This document shows, piece after piece, positions 1 through 6,411 of a stretch of DNA of 9,317 nt. Origin of the DNA: Opitutia bacterium UBA7374 (GTDB lineage: Bacteria > Verrucomicrobiota > Verrucomicrobiia > Opitutales > Coraliomargaritaceae); contig DKOA01000062.1 of NCBI GenBank assembly GCA_002469895.1, positions 1-9,317 on the forward strand, given 5' to 3'. A model generated the notes under the pieces. It did no database searches. It saw nothing but the letters and a program-made list of their open reading frames with translations, and was not told the origin of the DNA. The position numbers were made by a program, and so were the translations under genes. Each line of letters starts with the position of its first letter. The stretch's first letter is position 1.

Positions 1-749
1 GGCAGGTCATGGCCCCAGCGAAGGCCGTGGTAGCTGGGGTCGGGCTCATCGTAGAGGGGGAAGTTGCCGTTTTTCCAGTCGAAGGTGCCGGAATCGATGA
101 CCACACCGCCGATGCCGTTACCGTGGCCGCCGAGCCACTTGGTCAGGGAGTGGATGACGACGGAGGCGCCGTGCTCGATGGGATTGGTCAGGTAAGGGGT
201 GGAAAAGGTGCTGTCGACAATCAGGGGGATACCGTTATCCGCGGCGATGGCGGCGATGGCAGCCAAATCGGCGACGTCGAGCCCGGGGTTGCTGACCGTT
301 TCACAGAAGAGGGCTTTGGTCTTCGGGTTGATGGCTGCAGCGAAGTTCTGCGGGTCGTTGGGGTCGACAAATTGTACGTCGATACCGAATTTCGGGAGGA
401 TGTCTTTAAACTGGGTATAGGTGCCGCCGTAGAGGTTATTGGCCGAGACGATATTATCACCGGATTGGGCGAGGTTGATGATCGAGTAAAAGACGGCGCT
501 GGTCCCGGAGGCGATGCCTAGGCCGGCAGCTCCACCCTCAAGGGCGGCGACACGCTGCTCGAGCACGTCGGTCGTCGGATTCATCAAGCGGGTGTAGATA
601 TTACCCAGCTCGCGCAGACCAAAGAGGTTGGCTGCGTGCTCAGTGCTATTGAAGACGAAGGAACTCGTCTTGTAGAGGGGCACCGCGCAGGCGTTGGTTG
701 TCGCTTCCGGCTGGTAGCCGGCATGGAGGCATTGAGTTTCTAGTTTCAT
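1..749 (-). CDS. metY: O-acetylhomoserine sulfhydrylase (MetY-type, PLP-dependent), 3' part cut off by window edge
   Basis: This gene runs off the left edge; about 249 codons are present of the roughly 430 usual in the family. The product is a cytoplasmic PLP enzyme of the Cys/Met metabolism family. The family condenses O-acetylhomoserine with sulfide to give homocysteine. The translation starts MKLETQCLHAGYQPE and contains the family blocks AVPLYKTSSF (22-31), YTRLMNPT (52-59), the PLP-phosphate loop IASGTSA (79-85), NNLYGGTY (104-111), ETVSNPG (150-156), VDSTFSTPYL (178-187) and the Schiff-base motif SLTKWLGGHGN, with Lys204 as the PLP lysine. The NNLYGGTY and KWLGGHG blocks and the opening point to MetY rather than MetB or MetC. 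The ATG at 749-747 has no Shine-Dalgarno sequence; it is chosen because the family N-terminus begins there. It lies 106 bp after the dnaX tail, so it may be co-transcribed or have its own promoter. No SAM riboswitch was recognised in that short gap. Confidence 0.93.
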   Translation of the reverse strand, partial: MKLETQCLHAGYQPEATTNACAVPLYKTSSFVFNSTEHAANLFGLRELGNIYTRLMNPTTDVLEQRVAALEGGAAGLGIASGTSAVFYSIINLAQSGDNIVSANNLYGGTYTQFKDILPKFGIDVQFVDPNDPQNFAAAINPKTKALFCETVSNPGLDVADLAAIAAIAADNGIPLIVDSTFSTPYLTNPIEHGASVVIHSLTKWLGGHGNGIGGVVIDSGTFDWKNGNFPLYDEPDPSYHGLRWGHDL

Positions 750-855
750 ATCAGTTTATGGGTCTAAATAGGTAGCGGGAAACAGTTTAATCGGTCGGCA
801 AGCGTCTGGCTTACGAACTGAAAGTCCATGCTTTATGAGCATTTTTTTGTCGGTG

Positions 856-1260
856 TCAAAAAAGTTGATCCTGATTGTCCGGGCGGCGGGTGGTGGTCAG
901 TTTGCCGTTAAAGCGCTGGCGGAGGACTTCCAGAGTATCTGCGCCGATGCGCCGGGTGGCTTCTTCGATGGATAGAGCGGGCGCTGTGGAATCTGCCGGC
1001 AAAGGCAGCGCTGCCTCGACAGTGGGTTCGGGTTCAGGCGGGGGCTCGGAGAAAATAGGGGCTTCTTCGACCTGCAGGGGCTCTGCGGGTAATGCCGGCT
1101 CGACCGGTGGCTCCGGGGAATCTTCTTTCGGCGCGGTGGGTTCAGCGGGCGCGGTGGGTTCAGCGTAGGCAGCGGGGGCGAGAGATGCCGGGGGCGTCTC
1201 GGGATCGGGCAGACGGAGGGGGCCGGGCGCCGGCACCCCCGGGGACGGATCAATCAGTTT
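856..1260 (-). CDS. dnaX: DnaX tau-specific C-terminal extension, reached by -1 frameshift or slippage at the A10 run
   Basis: This open frame begins inside the A10 run (AAA 1260-1258, then CTG at 1257) and continues without a stop to TGA at 858-856, giving 133 codons after the shared lysine. Joined to the in-frame part it makes a protein of about 506 residues, a normal tau length. It starts KLIDPSPGVPAPG, continues as a Pro/Ala/Glu-rich linker with a doubled AEPTAP unit, then a probable amphipathic helix (IEEATRRIGADTLEVLRQRF) and ends in RRPDNQDQLF. A flexible linker followed by a small C-terminal element is how tau tethers the polymerase and helicase in known replisomes; that role is inferred here. 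A GTG at 1236 could allow separate initiation, but it has no Shine-Dalgarno sequence. A miscounted homopolymer in the assembly (A11 in reality) would make this one continuous gene. Confidence 0.8.
   Translation of the reverse strand, partial: KLIDPSPGVPAPGPLRLPDPETPPASLAPAAYAEPTAPAEPTAPKEDSPEPPVEPALPAEPLQVEEAPIFSEPPPEPEPTVEAALPLPADSTAPALSIEEATRRIGADTLEVLRQRFNGKLTTTRRPDNQDQLF
1131..1166 (-). repeat. Two tandem 18-bp units in the dnaX extension (AEPTAP twice)
   Basis: Two 18-bp copies (1131-1148 and 1149-1166) differ only at the last base and encode AEPTAPAEPTAP in the linker of the long DnaX product. The repeat explains part of the low complexity of this linker and could vary in copy number between strains. 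Confidence 0.85.
1217..1240 (-). promoter_or_regulatory. GC-rich hairpin downstream of the dnaX slippery run
   Basis: On the minus strand GGGGG (1240-1236), a single unpaired T (1235) and GCCGG (1234-1230) pair with CCGGC (1226-1222) and CCCCT (1221-1217), leaving a CGC loop. This gives nine G-C pairs plus one G-U. The stem begins 17 nt after the A run. That is farther than the usual 5-9 nt spacer for ribosomal frameshift stimulators, so its role is uncertain. It lies within coding sequence of the extension. Confidence 0.4.
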
Positions 1261-2375
1261 TTTTTTTCGCCGCTGGCCGGAGCCAGTTGCTGAATGAGGC
1301 TATCGATGGCACGGCTGCGGGACTCTTCGGAGGCCTTGAGCAGGGCGACTTCAAAATTGTCCTTTTCGGAGAGCCCGCGTTGCACCGCTCCCTCGCTGCG
1401 GTGGAGGGCATCGAGCATGCGCATGATGGACTCGGTAGCGAGTTCGCTGCCGAGGGCATCGGTGCGCCCGCCGTTTTCGATGGCTCCGAGGAGAGCCGTC
1501 CGCAGATGGGCCTGGAGATCCTGCAGGATACGGAAAAGGTCGCGCCCTTCCGCGGCAAAGGTATCGACAGACTGCACGATGGTGGCGTAGTCGAGCGCAG
1601 CCATAGCACGGGCAAGGGTTTCAATACGGGCACTGGATGCCAGCCCGTAGACATCGAGGACGTCTTCTTCATTAATCCGGGTACCGCAGAAGGAAATCAT
1701 CTGATCGAGGATCGACTGGGAGTCGCGCATACCGCCATTAGCCAAACGGGCGATGGACCGGAGGGCTTCGGGGGCGACTTCGATGCCCTCGGCCTGAGCG
1801 ATCTGGGAAAGCTTTTCGACGATGACGGAATCGGCAATCGGGCGAAACTCAAAGCGTTGGCAGCGGGAAACGATGGTCGGCAGCACTTTGTTGGCCTCGG
1901 TCGTGGCAAAGATAAACTTCACGTGGGGGGGCGGCTCTTCGAGGGTCTTGAGCAGGGCATTGAAGGCCGCAGTACTGAGCATGTGTACTTCGTCGATAAT
2001 ATAGATTTTAAAGCTGCACTGGGCCGGGGCAAAGCGGCAGTCTTCGCGGAGGTCGCGGATTTGATCGACGCTGTTGTTCGAGGCGCCGTCAATTTCGATG
2101 ACGTCCATGCAGGAGCCGTCCATGATGGAGCGGGCGATATCGGAATCGTTATCCGGGGTGATGCTGGGGCCACCTTCGGCATTGAGGGCCTTGGCAAAGA
2201 GGCGGGCGGAACTGGTCTTTCCGGTACCGCGGGGGCCGACAAAGAGATAGGCGTGGGCGATCCGGTTGCTCTCGATGGCGTTGCTCAGGGTGCGGACGAT
2301 ATGATCCTGCCCGACCAGTTCGTCGAACTGCTTGGGTCGCCATCGGCGGGCAATTACTTGGTAACCATTATCCAT
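1254..2375 (-). CDS. dnaX: DNA polymerase III subunit gamma/tau, in-frame (short, gamma-like) product
   Basis: This is the clamp-loader ATPase that assembles the sliding clamp on DNA, here 373 residues when read without a frame change. The start MDNGYQVIARRWRPKQF (ATG 2375-2373) matches the family; an upstream in-frame start at 2438 would add 21 unrelated residues. Walker A GPRGTGKT is at 47-54, Walker B IIDEVH at 126-131, sensor 1 FATTEANK at 156-163, the SRC arginine-finger motif at 170-172 and sensor 2 GGMRDS at 214-219. The four cysteines that bind zinc in E. coli DnaX are replaced at 66, 75, 78 and 81 by A, D, S and A, with unchanged spacing. Domain III ends ASGEKKN, and TGA (1256-1254) follows directly after a run of ten A. 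An AGG about 9 nt before the ATG is the only ribosome-binding hint. The gene is 74 bp downstream of the unknown gene. Confidence 0.95.
   Translation of the reverse strand: MDNGYQVIARRWRPKQFDELVGQDHIVRTLSNAIESNRIAHAYLFVGPRGTGKTSSARLFAKALNAEGGPSITPDNDSDIARSIMDGSCMDVIEIDGASNNSVDQIRDLREDCRFAPAQCSFKIYIIDEVHMLSTAAFNALLKTLEEPPPHVKFIFATTEANKVLPTIVSRCQRFEFRPIADSVIVEKLSQIAQAEGIEVAPEALRSIARLANGGMRDSQSILDQMISFCGTRINEEDVLDVYGLASSARIETLARAMAALDYATIVQSVDTFAAEGRDLFRILQDLQAHLRTALLGAIENGGRTDALGSELATESIMRMLDALHRSEGAVQRGLSEKDNFEVALLKASEESRSRAIDSLIQQLAPASGEKKN
1258..1267 (-). other. A10 slippery run in dnaX (candidate programmed frameshift or transcriptional slippage site)
   Basis: Minus-strand codons read GAA AAA AAA AAC TGA, so ten consecutive A residues are followed by C and then the zero-frame stop. 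Shifting back one base gives AAA AAA CTG and enters the extension frame. E. coli dnaX uses A AAA AAG for -1 ribosomal frameshifting and Thermus thermophilus dnaX uses an A9 run for transcriptional slippage. An A10 run could support either, and adding one A during transcription would have the same result. Confidence 0.75.
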
Positions 2376-2419
2376 CAATACAAACCTAGTAATCCGCTGC
2401 GGGGGATGACTGGCAAGGG

Positions 2420-2436
2420 GCTTTTTGAAAAAAAGC
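2420..2436 (-). other. AT-rich hairpin in the gap before dnaX
   Basis: GCTTTTT (2436-2430) and AAAAAGC (2426-2420) form a 7-bp stem with a TTC loop, 15 nt after the stop of the unknown gene. No T tract follows on the minus strand, so it is not a classical terminator. A TTGCCA (2416-2411) follows it, the same -35-like hexamer as before the unknown gene, but only a poor -10 match (TACTAG) is present. Confidence 0.25.
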
Positions 2437-2449
2437 ACGAAGCACTGCC

Positions 2450-3142
2450 CTACCCGCGGCGATCCCCGGCCTTACCGGTGCCCCGGGTTACCTTCGCGGC
2501 CAGCTTTTCTTCAAGGGAGGCGTTGACCAAAACGGAGGTGGCGAAGAAGAGAATGATGGCATTGGCCATAGCATCGCCCTGCACCCGACCCTGGATGCGC
2601 TTGCTGAAGTCCTGATTGAGGGTCTCCAGGCGTTTGTACAAAGCACGCAGGCCGTCCAGAGCCCAGTCCGGATCGCCGCCCTTTTGGGCGATACAGTATT
2701 GTTCGGTGAGGTAGGCGCCTAAGGTTCGGGAAAGGGTCTCCTCCGTGGTACTGAATGGCAGGTGAAATTGGGCCATGGATTTGAGGGGGTCGAGCACGGG
2801 GCAGCCGCTCGTAGCCATGAGGAGCCCGAGCAGGGAATTGACGCCGACCTGCAGGTCGACATCGCCCTGGTAGGTACGCTGTGCGGTCTGGACAAGGACC
2901 TGGACGCGCTCGATCGAGGTTTTTTGAGCAAAGGCCTCGAGCAGGTGGTGGACGCGAGTGGCAGCCGGACAGTACATTGCTTGATCGGCATGAAGTGGGC
3001 AGCAGGCGCACTGTTGATGCGCCAGCCGAGTCCACTCGGGGTAATCAATCCTGGTTTGGGGAACGGCTCCGGTGGTATCAATTTCGAAAGTCAGTGCCTC
3101 CCCGGGCAACTGAAATACATAGCGAACAAGACCATCCTGCAT
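2450..3142 (-). CDS. Conserved protein of unknown function with a CxxC-x9-C motif (resembles the DUF6901 family)
   Basis: This 230-residue protein has no recognised function. The phrases YQGDVDLQVGVNSLLGLLMATSGCP and MAQFHLPFSTTEETLSRTLGAYLTEQY read like a well-conserved family that I believe is catalogued as DUF6901; the name is from memory. An N-terminal beta-rich part (1-35) is followed by C45, C48 and C58 in a QCACCPL..YCPA block that could bind metal, then a mostly helical region. C114 lies in SGCP. It has no signal peptide or clear membrane segment, so it is probably cytoplasmic. The frame stays open to a TTG at 3268, but ATG 3142 is preferred because MQDGLVRYVFQLPG opens like a domain start, upstream residues look non-conserved, and a good promoter sits directly before it. 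It lies between metG (142 bp) and dnaX (74 bp). Confidence 0.8.
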   Translation of the reverse strand: MQDGLVRYVFQLPGEALTFEIDTTGAVPQTRIDYPEWTRLAHQQCACCPLHADQAMYCPAATRVHHLLEAFAQKTSIERVQVLVQTAQRTYQGDVDLQVGVNSLLGLLMATSGCPVLDPLKSMAQFHLPFSTTEETLSRTLGAYLTEQYCIAQKGGDPDWALDGLRALYKRLETLNQDFSKRIQGRVQGDAMANAIILFFATSVLVNASLEEKLAAKVTRGTGKAGDRRG

Positions 3143-3152
3143 AATTCTAGGA

Positions 3153-3182
3153 ATAATAGGAATATCCCGCGCGTTCTGGCAA
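3153..3182 (-). promoter_or_regulatory. Sigma70-type promoter giving a near-leaderless mRNA for the unknown gene
   Basis: TTGCCA (3182-3177, five of six matches to the -35 consensus) is followed by an 18-bp spacer and TATTAT (3158-3153, five of six matches to -10). The -10 box ends 10 nt before the ATG at 3142, so transcription should start only about 3-4 nt upstream of the start codon. This fits the lack of any Shine-Dalgarno sequence. Inferred from sequence only. Confidence 0.5.
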
Positions 3183-3283
3183 ATCAATTTCGTGATGGGC
3201 AAATTGAAGCGCTTCCCGAAGCGAGAAGGAAGGGCCAGATCGGCCAGATTTCGCGGCAGATGGGGCAAAAAATGCGCGTACGC

Positions 3284-4825
3284 TTATCCGGCGGAGCGTT
3301 CGGGCCGGGGAAAGAGGATGGTCTTTTCGCCCAGTGTCTTGCCTTCGAGGCGGTCGCCCCAATCGAGTTGGCCGTCAAGTCCGGTCAGCGCTTCGTCGCC
3401 AATCAGTGCGCGTACTTTTTCGGAGATCGTGGGCATGACCGGAGTGAGCAGGACAACGGAGAGCCGCAAAGCCTCGGCCATACAGGCAAGCGAGGTCTCG
3501 AGAGCTGCCCGGTCGGCCGGATCCTCGGATTTGGCAAGCTTCCAGGGGGCACGGGTCTCGGCGTAGCGGTTGATCCCGGAAAGGAAGGAAAAGATCGTCT
3601 CGAGAGCGCGGTGATACTGAAAACCGTCATAGAGGGGAATGAGTTCCTTGGCGGTACTTTCCCAGAGTTGCTTGAGTTCCTGCTCGGGCGCTTCGTCGAT
3701 CGTCGCTGCGGGGACGCGGCCTTCGGTATAACGGCCGCCCATATTGAGAAGACGGCTGAGGAGGTTGCCGAGGTCGTTGGCCAGATCGCTGTTATAGCGG
3801 GCGGTAAAGCGCTCCAGAGAAAATTCGCTGTCCTGGCCGACATTCATTTCGCGGGTAACAAAGTAACGGAAGGCATCCGCGCCGTGCTGCTCGATGAGGT
3901 CGAGTGGGTTAACCACAGCACCGGTACTTTTGGACATTTTGGCTCCGGAGCTCAACCACCAGCCGTGAACGAGAAAGTGGCGGGGCAATTCCAGCCCGAG
4001 TGCATGGAGCATAATGGGCCAATAAACGGCATGGGGAGGGACGAGGATGTCTTTACCAATGACATGGAAATCAGCGGGCCAATGGTCGGCATAGGCATCC
4101 GTTCCGTAGCCCGCAGCGGTGATGTAGTTAACCAGGGCATCAAACCAGACGTAAGTGACGTATTCCGAATCGAAGGGAAGCTCGATCCCCCACTGGAGAC
4201 GCTCACGGGGGCGGGAGATGCAGAGGTCATTGAGGGGTTCCTTGAGGAACTGGAGAACATCGGCGCTGCGAAAGCGGGGATAAATAAAGGCTTCGTTATT
4301 CTCGATGGTATCGACCAGCCAGTCCTGATGCTGGGCCAGCTTGAAGAAGTAATTGGTCTCGATGACCTCTTCGACTTCGCCGTAAATCTCGGGCCACTCC
4401 CCGTCCACTTTTTCCTTTTCGGTGACGAACTGCTCCTGTCGCTGACTGTAGAAGCCGGCATATTCGGCTTTGTAAATCTCGCCGCGATCGTAGAGATCCT
4501 GAAGGACCGACTGCACCACTTTCTTGTGACGAGCCTCGGTCGTACGGATGTAATCATCGTTGGAAATTTCCAAGCGCTGACAGAGGCCCTGAAATTCCAC
4601 GGCTACCTGGTCGCAGATAGCTTGTGGCTCCAGCCCTGCTTTGCGGGCCGACATCTGTACCTTTTGCCCGTGCTCGTCGAGCCCCGTAACAAAGTGGACC
4701 TCGTCTCCCTGCAGACGGCGGTAACGAGCCAGTACATCAGTCAGTACTTTTTCGTAGGCATGCCCGAGATGGGGCGAGCCGTTGGCGTAGTCAATGGCAG
4801 TCGTGATGTAAAATTTCTTGGCCAT
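3284..4825 (-). CDS. metG: Methionyl-tRNA synthetase
   Basis: This cytoplasmic class I synthetase charges tRNA-Met with methionine, supplying both initiator and elongator tRNA. The product has 513 residues from MAKKFYITTAIDYANG. The class I signatures are intact: HLGH at 19-22 and KMSKS at 296-300. The family blocks FVTGLDEHGQKV (46-56), YVWFDALVNYIT (225-236) and IGKDI (256-260) are also present. The connective-peptide knuckle reads YAGFYSQRQEQF, where zinc-type enzymes have YCxxC, so this is the cysteine-free subtype. The protein stops after the anticodon-binding helices and lacks the C-terminal EMAP-like tRNA-binding domain. An in-frame GTG at 4843 would add six residues (MTPFST) that look unconserved, so ATG 4825 is preferred. 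Neither start has a Shine-Dalgarno sequence. It is 76 bp downstream of the secreted hydrolase gene. Confidence 0.96.
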   Translation of the reverse strand: MAKKFYITTAIDYANGSPHLGHAYEKVLTDVLARYRRLQGDEVHFVTGLDEHGQKVQMSARKAGLEPQAICDQVAVEFQGLCQRLEISNDDYIRTTEARHKKVVQSVLQDLYDRGEIYKAEYAGFYSQRQEQFVTEKEKVDGEWPEIYGEVEEVIETNYFFKLAQHQDWLVDTIENNEAFIYPRFRSADVLQFLKEPLNDLCISRPRERLQWGIELPFDSEYVTYVWFDALVNYITAAGYGTDAYADHWPADFHVIGKDILVPPHAVYWPIMLHALGLELPRHFLVHGWWLSSGAKMSKSTGAVVNPLDLIEQHGADAFRYFVTREMNVGQDSEFSLERFTARYNSDLANDLGNLLSRLLNMGGRYTEGRVPAATIDEAPEQELKQLWESTAKELIPLYDGFQYHRALETIFSFLSGINRYAETRAPWKLAKSEDPADRAALETSLACMAEALRLSVVLLTPVMPTISEKVRALIGDEALTGLDGQLDWGDRLEGKTLGEKTILFPRPERSAG

Positions 4826-4869
4826 AGTTGAGAAAGGGGTCACTTCGGCACAATTGAGCAGTCAGGTCA

Positions 4870-4889
4870 AGACAGGGCCCGACCTGTCT
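4870..4889 (-). terminator. Hairpin after the EEP gene, possible weak terminator or attenuator before metG
   Basis: A perfect 7-bp inverted repeat (4870-4876 with 4883-4889) with a 6-nt loop begins 12 nt after the EEP stop codon. The stem is followed on the minus strand by TGACC rather than a T tract, so intrinsic termination would be weak. Its position marks the boundary between the secreted-nuclease genes and the housekeeping block. Confidence 0.35.
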
Positions 4890-4901
4890 GCAGACAAATC
4901 G

Positions 4902-6377
4902 CTAAAGAATGCCTTCGATAATGAACTGCCGCTGCCCTCTCCAGACTCCCAGGGTCACGACCCAGTCCCCGGTTAGTCCCTTCCGGAGGCGCTCCGAGAT
5001 TTCCGGATCGGGCGCATAGGCCGGCCACTTGTAGTCATCCACTTCAATTCGCAGGGGCTTTAAAGAAGTAATGCGACCATGCACTCTGTAGAACGTGCCG
5101 AGGTGTTGCCCAAGGTCGTCATCGGCGACTTCGGCGAGAAAAGTGCCGTCTAACAGATCAATGCCTGATGCCGGCGTATAGCGCAGAGGAGATTCTATCT
5201 CCGGCATACGGCCGAGAGAGGTGGGTTCGGCATAGGCGACGGGCGCGAGACAAAACCGCGCCTCGACCGGAAAGTGATCGGAAAAACCACCACCGGCACG
5301 GCCGGCAAAGCTCCAGCCGAAGGGGCGGCCGAGCGCATCGGCGTTTAGCCCCGGCTGAGCGAGCGTATCGAAGCTGTTATCCGAGTAGCTGATGCCAACA
5401 TCGTCATAGAGCCCGCGACTGATAATAAGATGCATGAGAGTACCTTGTTTGCCCCGCCAAACTTCACTGGCGCGCTGCTCCGGTGGCAATTCGTGCCAGA
5501 GGTTATAGAGGGCCGGGCCGTCGGGTCGGCGCACACTGTCTTCGTTGCCCTGGGAGCCGAGGATGTGATTGATTCCGGTGGCGTCCAGTTGGGGAAATAG
5601 TGCACTATGATTGTAGTGCGAGTTGAGGTCGCCTCCGATCAGGATATCGGCCTGTGGATCGAATTCCAGCCGGCGATCAATGAGAGATCTAAGCACTCTG
5701 GCATTTTCTACCCGGATAGGCTCGCGTCGGAGGTTGGAGGCACCCGACTTCCAGTGATTCACGTAGACATAGAGCGGGCAACCATGGATCTCGACAGTCG
5801 CCTCAATAATCGACCGGGCCTTGGGTAGGGAATGGTAGTCAACGGAGGTAATGGGGAAACGGGAGAAGAGCGCATTGACATGGGCGATCCCCTCCTGATC
5901 GGTTTCGGCGGGTGGACAGGCCACCTCGTAGCCCACCATTCCGGCATCATGGAGGGCCTTGAGTAACCAGGCCTGGGCAGGCAGCCCGGCGTAGGTCGAC
6001 TTCCATTGATCGGTGAGCATGGCTTCGGCTGTGGTATGGGCATAGCGCCGGAGAAATTCTGCGGGGAGACCCATGCGACTGTCCGGGGAAAAATCACCCT
6101 CCAGTTCTTGAAAAAGGATCAAATCGGGCCCCTTGCCATCGCTAAACTCAGACAGCACACGAGCGGTGTTCTGCAGCTTGGTCAGCAGCTTGTATCGGTT
6201 GTAGGCAAAGGGCTTGCCCGCAGCGATGCGGTAGTCGTTAAAGAGCGCGGTTTCATCCAAGTCGAAGAGGTTCTCCACATTATAGGCCACCGCGGTAAAT
6301 TCATTTTCAGCAGTGGCCAAAGCGGGCCCAACCAAAAAGTAAAGAAGACAAACGAATCGAAGCATTGCTGGGGACAT
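4902..6377 (-). CDS. Secreted endonuclease/exonuclease/phosphatase (EEP) fold hydrolase
   Basis: This 491-residue exported phosphodiesterase, probably a nuclease, begins with a signal peptide: short n-region, hydrophobic LRFVCLLYFLVGPALA, likely cleavage near residues 21-23. The EEP catalytic set is complete: AYNVENLFD (N33, E35, N36), LFQELEG (E91), VNHWKS (N207, H208), GGDLNSH (D250, N252) and FSDHFP (S366, D367, H368). After the catalytic domain a short LAPVAYAEPT linker (378-387) leads to a C-terminal beta-rich region of about 100 residues, GTFYRVHGRI...GDWVVTLGVWRGQRQFIIEG, which looks OB-fold-like by eye. Relatives include extracellular DNases and phosphatases; the substrate cannot be fixed from sequence. 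ATG 6377 is used; ATG 6365 (MLRFVCLL) would also give a good signal peptide. Neither has a Shine-Dalgarno sequence. It starts 34 bp after the endonuclease I gene, with no terminator between, so the two are probably co-transcribed. Confidence 0.9.
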   Translation of the reverse strand: MSPAMLRFVCLLYFLVGPALATAENEFTAVAYNVENLFDLDETALFNDYRIAAGKPFAYNRYKLLTKLQNTARVLSEFSDGKGPDLILFQELEGDFSPDSRMGLPAEFLRRYAHTTAEAMLTDQWKSTYAGLPAQAWLLKALHDAGMVGYEVACPPAETDQEGIAHVNALFSRFPITSVDYHSLPKARSIIEATVEIHGCPLYVYVNHWKSGASNLRREPIRVENARVLRSLIDRRLEFDPQADILIGGDLNSHYNHSALFPQLDATGINHILGSQGNEDSVRRPDGPALYNLWHELPPEQRASEVWRGKQGTLMHLIISRGLYDDVGISYSDNSFDTLAQPGLNADALGRPFGWSFAGRAGGGFSDHFPVEARFCLAPVAYAEPTSLGRMPEIESPLRYTPASGIDLLDGTFLAEVADDDLGQHLGTFYRVHGRITSLKPLRIEVDDYKWPAYAPDPEISERLRKGLTGDWVVTLGVWRGQRQFIIEGIL

Positions 6378-6411
6378 GGGAATCAGAGAAAAAACATTTT
6401 CAACGCACTAT

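Noticed and set aside
828..848. Plus-strand hairpin ATGCT/AGCAT followed by T7, like an intrinsic terminator
   Set aside because: The stem has only five mostly A-T pairs, no plus-strand gene ends here, and read on the minus strand (after dnaX) it has no T tract.
750..855. Possible SAM-type riboswitch or clear promoter ahead of metY
   Set aside because: The 106-bp gap shows no recognisable riboswitch core, and the -10-like matches (for example CATAAA near 757) lack a convincing -35 partner.
856..1236. The 126-codon frame as an independent gene starting at GTG 1236
   Set aside because: The frame continues upstream without a stop into the dnaX A10 run and its content is a linker plus tail. There is no Shine-Dalgarno sequence, so a frameshifted dnaX extension explains it better.
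2376..2438. Upstream in-frame start for dnaX (MLFFKKPLASHPP...)
   Set aside because: The 21 extra residues match nothing in the family, and MDNGYQVIARRWRP is the typical DnaX N-terminus.
1092..4831. Long plus-strand open frames (507 aa at 1092-2615 and 689 aa at 2762-4831)
   Set aside because: They lie opposite dnaX, metG and the unknown gene, whose minus-strand translations carry clear family motifs. The plus-strand products are Gly/Asp/Val-rich mirror translations without recognisable domains.
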